A stretch of DNA of 7,084 nucleotides from Actinomycetes bacterium (GTDB taxonomy: Bacteria > Actinomycetota > Acidimicrobiia > Spongiisociales > UBA4744), in contig JAHEDM010000133.1 of the NCBI GenBank assembly GCA_024641205.1, positions 1-7,084 of the forward strand. The letters are read 5' to 3'. Position 1 is the stretch's first letter. Each line of letters begins with the position of its first letter. The notes beneath the pieces are model-generated. The model did no database searches. It saw only the letters and a program-made list of their open reading frames with translations, and was not told the origin of the DNA. A program made the translations under genes and the position numbers. Of the stretch, positions 1 to 5,906 are shown piece by piece.

Positions 1-373
1 ATCTGGCCACCTCACCGGCGAGCCGCCCGGAGAGCCCAGCGATCCACGCCCGTCGCTCGAGCGATGCATAGGCAGACTCGACCGTGAGGAAAAGGACCGA
101 CGCGTAGAGGGGCGCCCGGGGATCGACGGTTGGACGGGCAACCAGGGACAATCCGTATTCGGTCAGCAAGGTGACCGTCGCCCACCCGACGAGCCAGGGA
201 GCACCGGAAACCATCGCTGCGATCATGAGGCCGACGCCTGCCATGCCAATGACCGGCACCAACCGGCTGACAGCTTGCAGCTCCACTTCGGGATAGAACG
301 CCAATCCCGAGGCCAAGCAGATGGCCACTACCGCCAGGATCAGACCAGCGCGCGCGTCGCGTTCCTTCGAAAT
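1..373 (-). CDS. Integral membrane protein, last visible gene of MoxR operon, C-terminus cut by window edge
   Basis: An open minus-strand frame with no stop runs off base 1 (124 complete codons). From the proposed start it reads as a short charged N-terminus (SKERDARAG) followed by a hydrophobic helix (about residues 10-26, LILAVVAICLASGLAF). At least two more hydrophobic stretches follow (about 32-54 and 57-75), and then a weaker one near 87-98. The start is unusual: no ATG, GTG or TTG lies in frame before the first helix, but an ATT at 371-373 sits 7 bases after GGAGG (381-385). The fallback is GTG at 326-328, which gives a shortened first helix and a poor ribosome-binding site. With the ATT start it overlaps the DUF58 gene by 34 bases. 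I do not recognise the family. Transglutaminase-like (TgpA/DUF3488) membrane proteins often follow DUF58 genes, but the visible part does not show this. The frame being coding is well supported; the function is unknown. Confidence 0.72.
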   Translation of the reverse strand, partial: MSKERDARAGLILAVVAICLASGLAFYPEVELQAVSRLVPVIGMAGVGLMIAAMVSGAPWLVGWATVTLLTEYGLSLVARPTVDPRAPLYASVLFLTVESAYASLERRAWIAGLSGRLAGEVAR

Positions 374-1650
374 GCTTCCACCTCCGTCAGTACTCGTTGA
401 AAGGGCTCCTCGGGGCTCCAGGTCACCACCGCGATTCCATGTCGCAGGAACCGGTCGCGGGTCGCGTCGCGCTGGAGTGCCCAGATTCGACGAGCCATAA
501 CCTCCTCCGGGGTGATCGGTTCAGCCACGAATGGCTCAGCCGGAATCTCTATGACGACGAGATCGAACCCACGACCTCGCAGATCGGCGAAGCCGTTGAT
601 CGCTCGGTCGTCGAGGAGCGGGCTCAACCCGATTATCAGAGCCTTGGCAGGAAGAGCTCGCCGCGGCACGGCGGGAACACCCCGCCAGTACATCTGTCTC
701 CTCGATCGACTCTCCATGAGCGTGTCGAGGATCCGGTAGCGCTGCACATCTCCCATACCCGGTTGCAGCCATCGGAGCGATTCGCCGAATGAGATGAGAC
801 CTACGCGGTCGTTGCGGCGGAGATGGCCCGTCGCCAATCCGGCCGCCGCCCGAACGGCCAGGTCGAGCGTCAACTCAACGCCGCGACGCGGCTCGGAGAA
901 GGTGTCAACCAGCAGAACCACATCGCTGTTTCGCTCCGGATGGCGATCGTTTACCCACACGCCACGGCCGCGAGCCGTGACCCGCCAGTTGATCTGACGG
1001 GGATCGTCGCCGTGGACCAGGGGTCGCAGATCTGCGAATTCCAGGCCGTCCCCTTTCCGGCGAGAAACCAGATCGCCAAAGCCGAGGCGGGTTTCGGCCG
1101 GCCGCAACAACCGACGCAACGTGGCCGCCTCCGGAAACACTTTGAATTCCATCTTGAGCGGGACTTCCTGAAAATAGGTGAACAATCCCAACGCATCGCG
1201 GCTCCGGATCCGGAGAAACCCTATCCGGTGCGCACCCCAGCGTTTGCACAGCAGTCGAAGCGTCAGGGGGTTGGGGACGGATCCACCCGGTTTGTATCCA
1301 ACCACCATCCGCTCAAGGACTTGGGTGCTCCGCCCTAGCTCGGTCGACGCTCCGGCGATCACAACGCCGATCGGCAGATCTACTTCGAAGTCCAGGCGGG
1401 AAACCGGAGGGTCCGTGCTGGTCGTGACCACCAGCATGATCTCCTCGCCTTCAATCGCCCGGTCCCGATCCAAATGGACGTCGATGTTCACGTCGAGGTC
1501 ATGAGATAACGCCAAACCGACGCCGAGCAGCACCACGAATGGAGCAGCAACTGCGGCAAGTTCGGGACGCCCGGCCGCCAGCCCTCCGACAAGCCCCATG
1601 ACGACTATGACTGCGAATGTCCGCAGCCGGGCAGTAGTCGCCCGGATCAC
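340..1650 (-). CDS. DUF58 domain protein (VWA-like, MoxR partner)
   Basis: This 436-aa protein has two N-terminal membrane helices (about residues 11-27 and 31-48), a beta-rich stretch (50-170), then the DUF58 signature: GDGLEFADLRPLVHGDDPR (residues 200-218) followed by QINWRVTARG. Next comes a VWA/Rossmann-like strand, VVLLVDTF (244-251). DUF58 proteins are encoded beside MoxR ATPases across bacteria and are thought to be the membrane-anchored VWA-type partner that MoxR remodels or loads with metal. The metal-binding DxSxS motif is degenerate here (D249-T-F-S-E, where Ser would be expected at 251 and 253), so ion binding may be lost. The GTG start overlaps the MoxR stop as GTGA, with GGAG 12 bases upstream, which indicates translational coupling. 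The length fits the family. Assignment is firm; the cellular role is inferred. Confidence 0.93.
   Translation of the reverse strand: MIRATTARLRTFAVIVVMGLVGGLAAGRPELAAVAAPFVVLLGVGLALSHDLDVNIDVHLDRDRAIEGEEIMLVVTTSTDPPVSRLDFEVDLPIGVVIAGASTELGRSTQVLERMVVGYKPGGSVPNPLTLRLLCKRWGAHRIGFLRIRSRDALGLFTYFQEVPLKMEFKVFPEAATLRRLLRPAETRLGFGDLVSRRKGDGLEFADLRPLVHGDDPRQINWRVTARGRGVWVNDRHPERNSDVVLLVDTFSEPRRGVELTLDLAVRAAAGLATGHLRRNDRVGLISFGESLRWLQPGMGDVQRYRILDTLMESRSRRQMYWRGVPAVPRRALPAKALIIGLSPLLDDRAINGFADLRGRGFDLVVIEIPAEPFVAEPITPEEVMARRIWALQRDATRDRFLRHGIAVVTWSPEEPFQRVLTEVEAFRRNATRALV
378..385 (-). promoter_or_regulatory. Ribosome binding site deciding the ATT start of the downstream membrane protein
   Basis: On the minus strand GGAGGTGG lies inside the 3' end of the DUF58 gene. 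The GGAGG core ends 7 bases before ATT at 373-371, an ideal spacing. It is the main reason to prefer the ATT over the GTG at 328, whose upstream sequence has only GGCGG two bases away. It also encodes Thr-Glu-Val-Glu of DUF58, so chance cannot be excluded. Confidence 0.45.
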
Positions 1651-2615
1651 GTGCGGTCACGCTCCGGCACCGACGGTGGCGTAGGAACCAGATCCAGGCA
1701 CTCGGCCACGATGTCGTCGCCCTGAATATCTTGTACCCAGAGCTCGGGGCGCAAGATCAAACGGTGCCCCAGAGCCGGCACGGCGACGGCCTTGACATCA
1801 TCCGGTGTTATGAAATCGCGGCCATGCAGGATCGCTCGGGCCCGAGCCACCTTCATGACGGCCAGCGACCCGCGCGGGCTCGCTCCCACCAAGACCCGGT
1901 TGCGATTACGGGTCGCGGCGACCAGGTGGACGATGTAGCGGCCCACCGATTCGGAGACATGCACATCCTCGACGGCCCCCTGCATCGCCAGCAGGGTGGC
2001 GCCGTCGACAATCACGTCCAAGCCGATCTCATCGGTGCGGCGCTCGAGTCTCTTCTCCAACATCTTCCATTCGTGGTCGGGAGCTGGGTACCCCATCCCG
2101 ATCCGAACCATGAACCTATCGAGTTGCGCCTCAGGAAGTGGATACGTGCCCTCGTATTCGATGGGATTCTGGGTGGCGACCACTAGGAAGGGCTGATCCA
2201 AACGATGGGTGGTGCCATCGATTGTCACCTGCCGCTCCTGCATCGCCTCCAGAAGAGCTGCCTGGGTTTTGGCAGGCGCCCGGTTCACCTCGTCGGCCAG
2301 GAGCAGATTGGTGAAGATCGGCCCCGGGCGAAACGACAGAGCGGAAGTGGTCGGATCGAGCATCGGAGAACCAGTTACATCCATCGGCATCAGGTCGGGC
2401 GTGAACTGAACTCGTCTGAACTTCAGGTCGGTGACCTGGGCAAACGAACGGGCCATCAGCGTTTTGGCCAGTCCCGGGTAGTCCTCAATGAGCACATGCC
2501 CGTCCGCCAGCAACGCCATCAGCATCAGCTCTAGGATCGCCCGCTTGCCGACAACGGCCCGCTCCACCTCGTCGAGTAACTCCTGCCCGAGGGTTGCGAC
2601 TTCTTCAGTGTTCAT
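1647..2615 (-). CDS. MoxR family AAA+ ATPase
   Basis: This 322-aa protein has the standard length and layout of MoxR ATPases. Walker A is EDYPGLAKT (residues 44-52, with Ala where most P-loops have Gly, as is common in this family). Walker B is LLLADE (104-109) followed by VNRAPAKTQAALLEAMQE. Sensor 1 is ATQNP (147-151). The arginine-finger region is PEAQLDRF (161-168) and sensor 2 is GASPRGSLA (244-252), followed by a lid ending in HRLILRP. It should hydrolyse ATP as a hexameric ring and act as a chaperone-like remodeller of the VWA/DUF58 partner encoded next, at the inner face of the membrane. The start is ATG at 2615, overlapping the previous stop as ATGA, with GGAGAAGG just upstream. I see no missing catalytic residue. 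The family is certain; the client protein is unknown. Confidence 0.97.
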   Translation of the reverse strand: MNTEEVATLGQELLDEVERAVVGKRAILELMLMALLADGHVLIEDYPGLAKTLMARSFAQVTDLKFRRVQFTPDLMPMDVTGSPMLDPTTSALSFRPGPIFTNLLLADEVNRAPAKTQAALLEAMQERQVTIDGTTHRLDQPFLVVATQNPIEYEGTYPLPEAQLDRFMVRIGMGYPAPDHEWKMLEKRLERRTDEIGLDVIVDGATLLAMQGAVEDVHVSESVGRYIVHLVAATRNRNRVLVGASPRGSLAVMKVARARAILHGRDFITPDDVKAVAVPALGHRLILRPELWVQDIQGDDIVAECLDLVPTPPSVPERDRT

Positions 2616-3127
2616 GTCCTTCTCCTCGAGAGCCCTTCAATGGCCGAAACAGCCGCGTCCAGGTCAACCATGCTGAGCCCGGGCGCCATACGGTCAACCG
2701 GGCGGACGCGGTTTGGATCGAGCAATATCCAACCCGGGTCTCCGAGCAACCGTCTGGCGAGATCAGGACGAGCATGGAGATTCACCCCATGGCGCGTTTC
2801 GAGCTGCTCGGCGGCGATAGACCTCAGGAAGGGGAGCAGACGCCACTCAGCATCGAATGCGGTCGTCTTGCCGAACACCACCAGCCGTTCGATCTTTTCG
2901 AGCTGCGGAGGAGCAGAGTGGCGGGGACGTCCCGCCGGCTTGATCCTCAACCGGAGGGGCGGTTCCTCTTCTTCTGACGCCACCGGCCGGAGTCTGCGCA
3001 TTGTCATGGCAGCCAGCACCAGCAACAACGCTTGATAGCCCGTGAATTCAGTCGGGCCATCGAACCACAGGAGGGTCACGGCCACCAGGCCGGCCACCAG
3101 AGCAGTCGTACCCACAACCAGCCTCAT
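2612..3127 (-). CDS. Uncharacterised two-helix membrane protein in MoxR operon
   Basis: This 171-aa protein has two hydrophobic segments (about residues 4-22 and 31-44), then a basic stretch and an acidic SEEEE patch. A soluble C-terminal part (about 70-171) carries EKIERLVVFGKTTAFDAEW and ARRLLGDPGWILLD and ends in a helix with LDAAVSAIEGL. I do not recognise a named domain. The position, just before MoxR and joined to both neighbours by ATGA overlaps (3124-3127 and 2612-2615), argues that it is a subunit of the same membrane assembly, with its soluble part probably in the cytoplasm where MoxR acts. GGGGTGG upstream of the ATG is a plausible ribosome binding site. That it is a real gene is well supported by the overlaps; a function cannot be given. 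Confidence 0.88.
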   Translation of the reverse strand: MRLVVGTTALVAGLVAVTLLWFDGPTEFTGYQALLLVLAAMTMRRLRPVASEEEEPPLRLRIKPAGRPRHSAPPQLEKIERLVVFGKTTAFDAEWRLLPFLRSIAAEQLETRHGVNLHARPDLARRLLGDPGWILLDPNRVRPVDRMAPGLSMVDLDAAVSAIEGLSRRRT

Positions 3128-3978
3128 GAGACCACCCCGCTCAATTCGCTCCGAATGTCGTTGAGGGCGGCGATCGCTTCCCGTCCCATGTCGGGATCGA
3201 TTTCGTGGTGGCTGAAACGAGCCACTTCGAAAAGCGCGGTGAGCCGACCGACGGCTGAGCGGCTCACCTCGAGGCGCCGCAGTGCCCTGGCCAAGTATTC
3301 GAGCGGCGCCTCGCTGGGGCGGCGCGGCAGACCGCTCGCGGTGAGTGCCCGTTCCATTCGGGCGTAGGCGCCGATGACCACCCGGCGGGGGTCGGTCGAC
3401 TCCTCGAGCTGCGCGAGCACCATATCAATGACACCGGTCACCTCGGCCGGGCCGGACGGGTCGATGACGACCTCGAGATCCACGGCAGGCCGGGTCGCGG
3501 CCGCCACGCCGATCATCACCAAGAGCACTGCTCCACCCAGAATGATCAACCCCCAGCGAGATCCGGACTCCTGGCGGCTGGGAATCTCGGTCTGAGTTCG
3601 AGGACGGCCGGTTCCTGTGAGTTCCGGTGGCTGCTCGAACCGGTGCAAGAAAGGCTTCAGGAGCAGCACGATCGCGAACAGCAGGACGATGCCGGCCAGC
3701 AGTTTCAACGGCGACAACTTCTTACGCTCGGGGAGCTTGATGGGTGGACCTCCGGGCAGCAGGAGCAGCACCACCAGCAGGACCGCCAACCCCGCCAGGA
3801 CTCCAAGCACAATACGGGTCGCGGCCAGAACGTCGATATCGATCAGAAAAGGAGGCGGGCGGGTTTCGCTCCCCGGCAACCTCCGTGCTCCAAACGCGGT
3901 GAGGATCACCAAGACCAGAACGGCAACGGCAAGCACTGCCGTCGCCCAGCGGGGAGCGGCGGTCAACCGGCGCTGCAT
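3124..3978 (-). CDS. DUF4129 domain membrane protein, first gene of MoxR operon
   Basis: This 284-aa protein has four membrane helices (about residues 12-30, 54-75, 92-110 and 143-162) separated by short loops that include a Pro/Lys-rich one (GGPPIKLPERKK). The soluble C-terminal domain (about 196-275) reads DPRRVVIGAYARMERALTAS, then GLPRRPSEAPLEYLARAL, then an ALFEVARFSHHEI segment. This matches the DUF4129 pattern (an R..VI.AYA.ME..L...G..R...ETP.E-like block, then a L...FE.ARFS segment). DUF4129 proteins accompany MoxR and DUF58 genes and often transglutaminase-like genes; their biochemical role is not established. The chosen ATG at 3978 has only a weak ribosome binding site and a short leader (about 14 bases if the predicted promoter is right). 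Downstream coupling is by ATGA at 3124-3127. Confidence 0.9.
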   Translation of the reverse strand: MQRRLTAAPRWATAVLAVAVLVLVILTAFGARRLPGSETRPPPFLIDIDVLAATRIVLGVLAGLAVLLVVLLLLPGGPPIKLPERKKLSPLKLLAGIVLLFAIVLLLKPFLHRFEQPPELTGTGRPRTQTEIPSRQESGSRWGLIILGGAVLLVMIGVAAATRPAVDLEVVIDPSGPAEVTGVIDMVLAQLEESTDPRRVVIGAYARMERALTASGLPRRPSEAPLEYLARALRRLEVSRSAVGRLTALFEVARFSHHEIDPDMGREAIAALNDIRSELSGVVS

Positions 3979-3998
3979 ACGCGCTTGTCCATCATCCG

Positions 3999-4028
3999 AG
4001 CCTACCGGCAGAGGCTGGACAGAGTCGA
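3999..4028 (-). promoter_or_regulatory. Candidate promoter of the MoxR/DUF58 operon
   Basis: On the minus strand a -35-like TCGACT (4023-4028, four of six matches to TTGACA) and a -10-like TAGGCT (3999-4004, an actinobacterial TAnnnT box) are separated by 18 bases. Transcription would begin near 3992, about 14 bases before the DUF4129 ATG. The core CGGTAGGCTCG is repeated exactly before the DUF1801 gene, which supports a functional box. This is the only clear promoter for the five-gene operon in the window. Confidence 0.5.
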
Positions 4029-4038
4029 GAAGGACCTG

Positions 4039-4078
4039 GAAGCAACTCCGGATGCTGGGCGGCTCCCGGAGTAGCTTC
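4039..4078. repeat. Imperfect inverted repeat, possible terminator or operator
   Basis: The arms GAAGCAACTCCGG (4039-4051) and CCGGAGTAGCTTC (4066-4078) pair over 13 positions with a single mismatch around a 14-base loop. The repeat lies 57 bases beyond the glycosylase stop and 11 bases upstream of the -35 box of the MoxR operon. As RNA read on the minus strand it would make a stable hairpin, but only a weak pyrimidine stretch follows (CCAGGTCCTTCTCG), with no true U-run. It may end transcription of the PPOX/glycosylase unit or bind a dimeric regulator of the MoxR operon. Confidence 0.55.
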
Positions 4079-4134
4079 AGAGTGAAAGGTAGCCTCGCGC
4101 GAGCGTCCTCTCGAGCGGTAACGATGCCCTGCTC

Positions 4135-4701
4135 TCAGCCGAACACCCCAGCCACCTGGGCCGCCGCCCGAAATGAACCCGCCAGCGTGGCCACAGTCTC
4201 GTGAGCATTGAGACCGCTTGGATTGCCCAACACGAAGAGGTCTGCGCCGCCCAACCGGTCAGGTTGCCGGCCCGCCACAGCCTTCGGACTAGAGAAGGCA
4301 AGTCGGTAGGCACCGATGCCGACCAAGGCCACCACCTTCGGCCTCCACACCCCCACGTTGGCTTCCAGATGCCGGGCGCCTGCGACGAGCTCGACGCGGT
4401 CCAACTCGTCGGCTCGGGCCGTCGCCCGTTTGACCAGGTTGGTGATGCCGATTCCCCGTTCGAGCAGGTGGCGACGGTCCGACGCGGCCATGCCATCAGA
4501 AACCTCGAGCCGGTATGCGGTGATACCCGCCTCGTGCAAGGCCGGATAGAACCGGTTACCCGGATGAGCGAAATGGGCGTTGGCGGCTGCCGTCCACAGA
4601 CCGGGATTGATACCCACGAACAAGAGGCGCAGACCGGGACCAATCAAGTCGGGGACGGTCTGATCGCGACAGGCTTCGAGTTCAGTCCTGGTGAAACTCA
4701 C
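4135..4701 (-). CDS. mug: G/U mismatch-specific uracil DNA glycosylase (Mug/TDG, family 2)
   Basis: This 188-aa protein belongs to the family 2 uracil-DNA glycosylases, which remove uracil or thymine from G:U and G:T mismatches and start base excision repair. The active-site motif LLFVGINPGL (residues 26-35) holds the catalytic Asn32, equivalent to Asn18 of E. coli Mug. It is followed by AHPGNRFYPALHEAG, the conserved PGNxF segment. GIGITNLVKRATARADEL is the expected middle block, and GNPSGLNAH (159-167) is the second motif, at the place of the helix-intercalating loop. It is slightly longer than E. coli Mug. I chose the GTG at 4701, 10 bases after the upstream stop. A longer reading to 4914 would translate the PPOX gene out of frame and has no sensible sequence. 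No strong ribosome binding site precedes the GTG, so expression probably depends on ribosomes finishing the gene before it. Confidence 0.93.
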   Translation of the reverse strand: MSFTRTELEACRDQTVPDLIGPGLRLLFVGINPGLWTAAANAHFAHPGNRFYPALHEAGITAYRLEVSDGMAASDRRHLLERGIGITNLVKRATARADELDRVELVAGARHLEANVGVWRPKVVALVGIGAYRLAFSSPKAVAGRQPDRLGGADLFVLGNPSGLNAHETVATLAGSFRAAAQVAGVFG

Positions 4702-4711
4702 CGTCAGATCG

Positions 4712-5116
4712 CTACCACGATCTCGTCCGGGTAGGGATGATGCGGATCGGAATCGGATAGTCGGCGGCAAAACTCTCCGGGGTCCAGCCGTGACCGGCGA
4801 TCTTCTGCCGGTACTTGGCCGCATACGCGGGGACCTCCGTTGAGGCGGGAGCGTCGAGGTCGACAAGCGCCATCCCCTCGATGGTGACGACGGCCCCACC
4901 TTGACCGTCGCCATCGAGATTCAAGGAAACTCGCGGGCTGTCCACGATGTTGCGGGGGCGGGCGGTGCCCGGCAGGCTGTAGATCAGGAACTCCTCGCCG
5001 TTCCACAGGAACCACACCGGAGAAGTCTGCGGTTGGCCGGACGGCGAAACCGTCGTCAGCCAGATGATCAGTTCGTCGCGCAGTCGCTGTTCGGCTTGAG
5101 GATTGAGTCCGTCCAT
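4712..5116 (-). CDS. PPOX-class flavin/F420-binding protein, Rv3369-like family
   Basis: This 134-aa protein has the split-barrel fold pattern of pyridoxamine-phosphate-oxidase-like proteins. It shows IIWLTTVSPSGQPQTSPVWF (residues 17-36), then FLIYSLPGTARPRNIVDSP (43-61), then VSLNLDGDGQGG and VVTIEGMA. AYAAKY and the C-terminal PIRIIPTRTRSW complete it. The spacing matches the Rv3369-type subfamily annotated as probable F420-dependent enzymes, usually about 130 aa. Members bind FMN or F420 and reduce small substrates, which are unknown here; the F420 use is inferred from the family. I chose the ATG at 5116, because a TAnnnT box (5123-5128) lies 6 bases upstream and gives a leaderless start. 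A TTG at 5155 would add 13 unlikely residues and overlap that box. The glycosylase gene follows after 10 bases, probably on the same transcript. Confidence 0.9.
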   Translation of the reverse strand: MDGLNPQAEQRLRDELIIWLTTVSPSGQPQTSPVWFLWNGEEFLIYSLPGTARPRNIVDSPRVSLNLDGDGQGGAVVTIEGMALVDLDAPASTEVPAYAAKYRQKIAGHGWTPESFAADYPIPIRIIPTRTRSW

Positions 5117-5122
5117 AGAGCG

Positions 5123-5128
5123 ACGATA
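5123..5128 (-). promoter_or_regulatory. Candidate leaderless -10 box of the PPOX gene
   Basis: On the minus strand TATCGT fits the TAnnnT actinobacterial -10 box and ends 6 bases before the ATG at 5116. Transcription would thus start at or next to the start codon. GGAGGGGG lies just upstream but 12 or more bases from the ATG, too far to be a good Shine-Dalgarno. No convincing -35 is visible. Confidence 0.35.
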
Positions 5129-5246
5129 CCCCCTCCGCCCGGAAAGGGTAGCCAACTCGTTGTGCCCGGGTTCTCACGCAATTCTGTGTCTGAGTTCATG
5201 GCCGACTTAAAGGCGCCTGCGACCGTTTGACCGGCAATGGAACACG

Positions 5247-5253
5247 AAAGGAG
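5247..5253 (+). promoter_or_regulatory. Ribosome binding site fixing the start of the first secreted protein
   Basis: AAAGGAG ends 6 bases before the ATG at 5260, which begins a textbook signal peptide. It rules out the longer in-frame TTG start at 5227. The stretch from here back to the divergent PPOX gene (5117-5246) holds no promoter I can support. Confidence 0.75.
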
Positions 5254-5259
5254 CATTGC

Positions 5260-5886
5260 ATGCGAAAAACCATCGCAGCCATAGCGGCCGCGGCGATCGT
5301 GCTTGGGGGATTCTCCGCCGCGCTGGTCGTCCAGTCGCCCGACGTCGCCTTCGCCCAGGAGGTCACGTCCACAGATCCGGAGGTGTCGGTTCCGGCAACC
5401 CTCGAGGACGTCCTGGCCGGCCTCGTGACGGACGGGGTGATAACCGAGGAGCAATCAGCCCAGATTGCCGCCGCCCTTCACGAACGGACGGGCGCTTTCG
5501 AGAGACATCACGGCGGATTCGATCGTGGCGCCCGCCTGGAGACCGTAGCTGAAGCGATCGGCATCGACGTAGCCGTATTGAGAGATGCGCTCGGAGATGG
5601 ACAGACGATCGCCGAAATCGCAGCAGACAAGGCCTCGTCGGCCGAAAAGGTCATCGAAGCACTCGTGACCGAGATGAACGCCAATCTCGATCAGGCCGTT
5701 GCGGACGGCAAGCTGACCACCGAACAAGCAGACGGGATTCGGGCGGACGCTCCAGATCGCATCGCGGCGATGGTCAACGGCGAGTTCGAAGGTCACTTCG
5801 GCTTCGGCAGGCACCATGGCATGGGTCCGGGCTTTGGCATGGACCACGACGGCCCAACCACCGACTCGACAGACACCAACGCCTGA
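5260..5886 (+). CDS. Secreted helical protein with His/Met-rich tail, first of a paralogous pair
   Basis: This 208-aa protein starts with MRK, a hydrophobic core (residues 4-24) and a likely signal peptidase site AFA|QE after residue 32, so it should be exported. The mature part has a SHOCT-like helix-turn-helix, LEDVLAGLVTDGVITEEQ (48-65). Next come a His/Gly/Arg linker with ERHHGGFDRG (81-90) and a helical block, LETVAEAIGIDVAVLRDALG, then DGQTIAEIA (93-121). A second copy of the first motif, LDQAVADGKLTTEQADGIR (143-161), follows. The tail (175-208) is rich in Gly, His, Phe and Met, then Asp and Thr. Similar secreted proteins are common, unnamed, in actinobacteria. No catalytic motif is visible. 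The tail could bind metal, which is inference only. The gene ends in a small CCTGA/TCAGG hairpin over the stop codon. A diverged copy lies at 6552. Confidence 0.9.
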   Translation: MRKTIAAIAAAAIVLGGFSAALVVQSPDVAFAQEVTSTDPEVSVPATLEDVLAGLVTDGVITEEQSAQIAAALHERTGAFERHHGGFDRGARLETVAEAIGIDVAVLRDALGDGQTIAEIAADKASSAEKVIEALVTEMNANLDQAVADGKLTTEQADGIRADAPDRIAAMVNGEFEGHFGFGRHHGMGPGFGMDHDGPTTDSTDTNA

Positions 5887-5895
5887 CCCGTCAGG
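5882..5895 (+). repeat. Small perfect inverted repeat over the stop codon
   Basis: CCTGA-CCCG-TCAGG gives a 5-bp stem with a 4-base loop and includes the TGA stop of the first secreted protein. It stands just before the larger hairpin at 5907. It may add to termination or protect the 3' end, but so short a stem could arise by chance. Confidence 0.3.
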
Positions 5896-5906
5896 TTGCG
5901 GATATC

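Noticed and set aside
3963..3995. Short minus-strand leader frame MMDKRVCSAG starting at the predicted transcript start of the MoxR operon and overlapping the DUF4129 start
   Set aside because: Only 10 codons, no ribosome binding site, and it depends on an unproven transcription start; its overlap with the real gene start may be chance. Worth a look only if the start near 3992 is confirmed.
4094..4103. Palindrome CTCGCGCGAG downstream of the glycosylase gene
   Set aside because: Ten bases of CpG-rich sequence in GC-rich DNA is not significant, and no second copy or gene-linked position supports an operator.
4201..4734. 177-aa plus-strand frame opposite the glycosylase
   Set aside because: A GC-rich antisense shadow; the minus strand carries unmistakable Mug motifs.
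4702..4914. N-terminal extension of the glycosylase to a start at 4914
   Set aside because: The added 71 residues are low-complexity Arg/Pro/Ser sequence read out of frame through the PPOX gene; family similarity begins after 4701.
5227..5259. Longer start (TTG) for the first secreted protein
   Set aside because: It would put 11 polar residues before the signal peptide and ignore the AAAGGAG placed 6 bases before ATG 5260.
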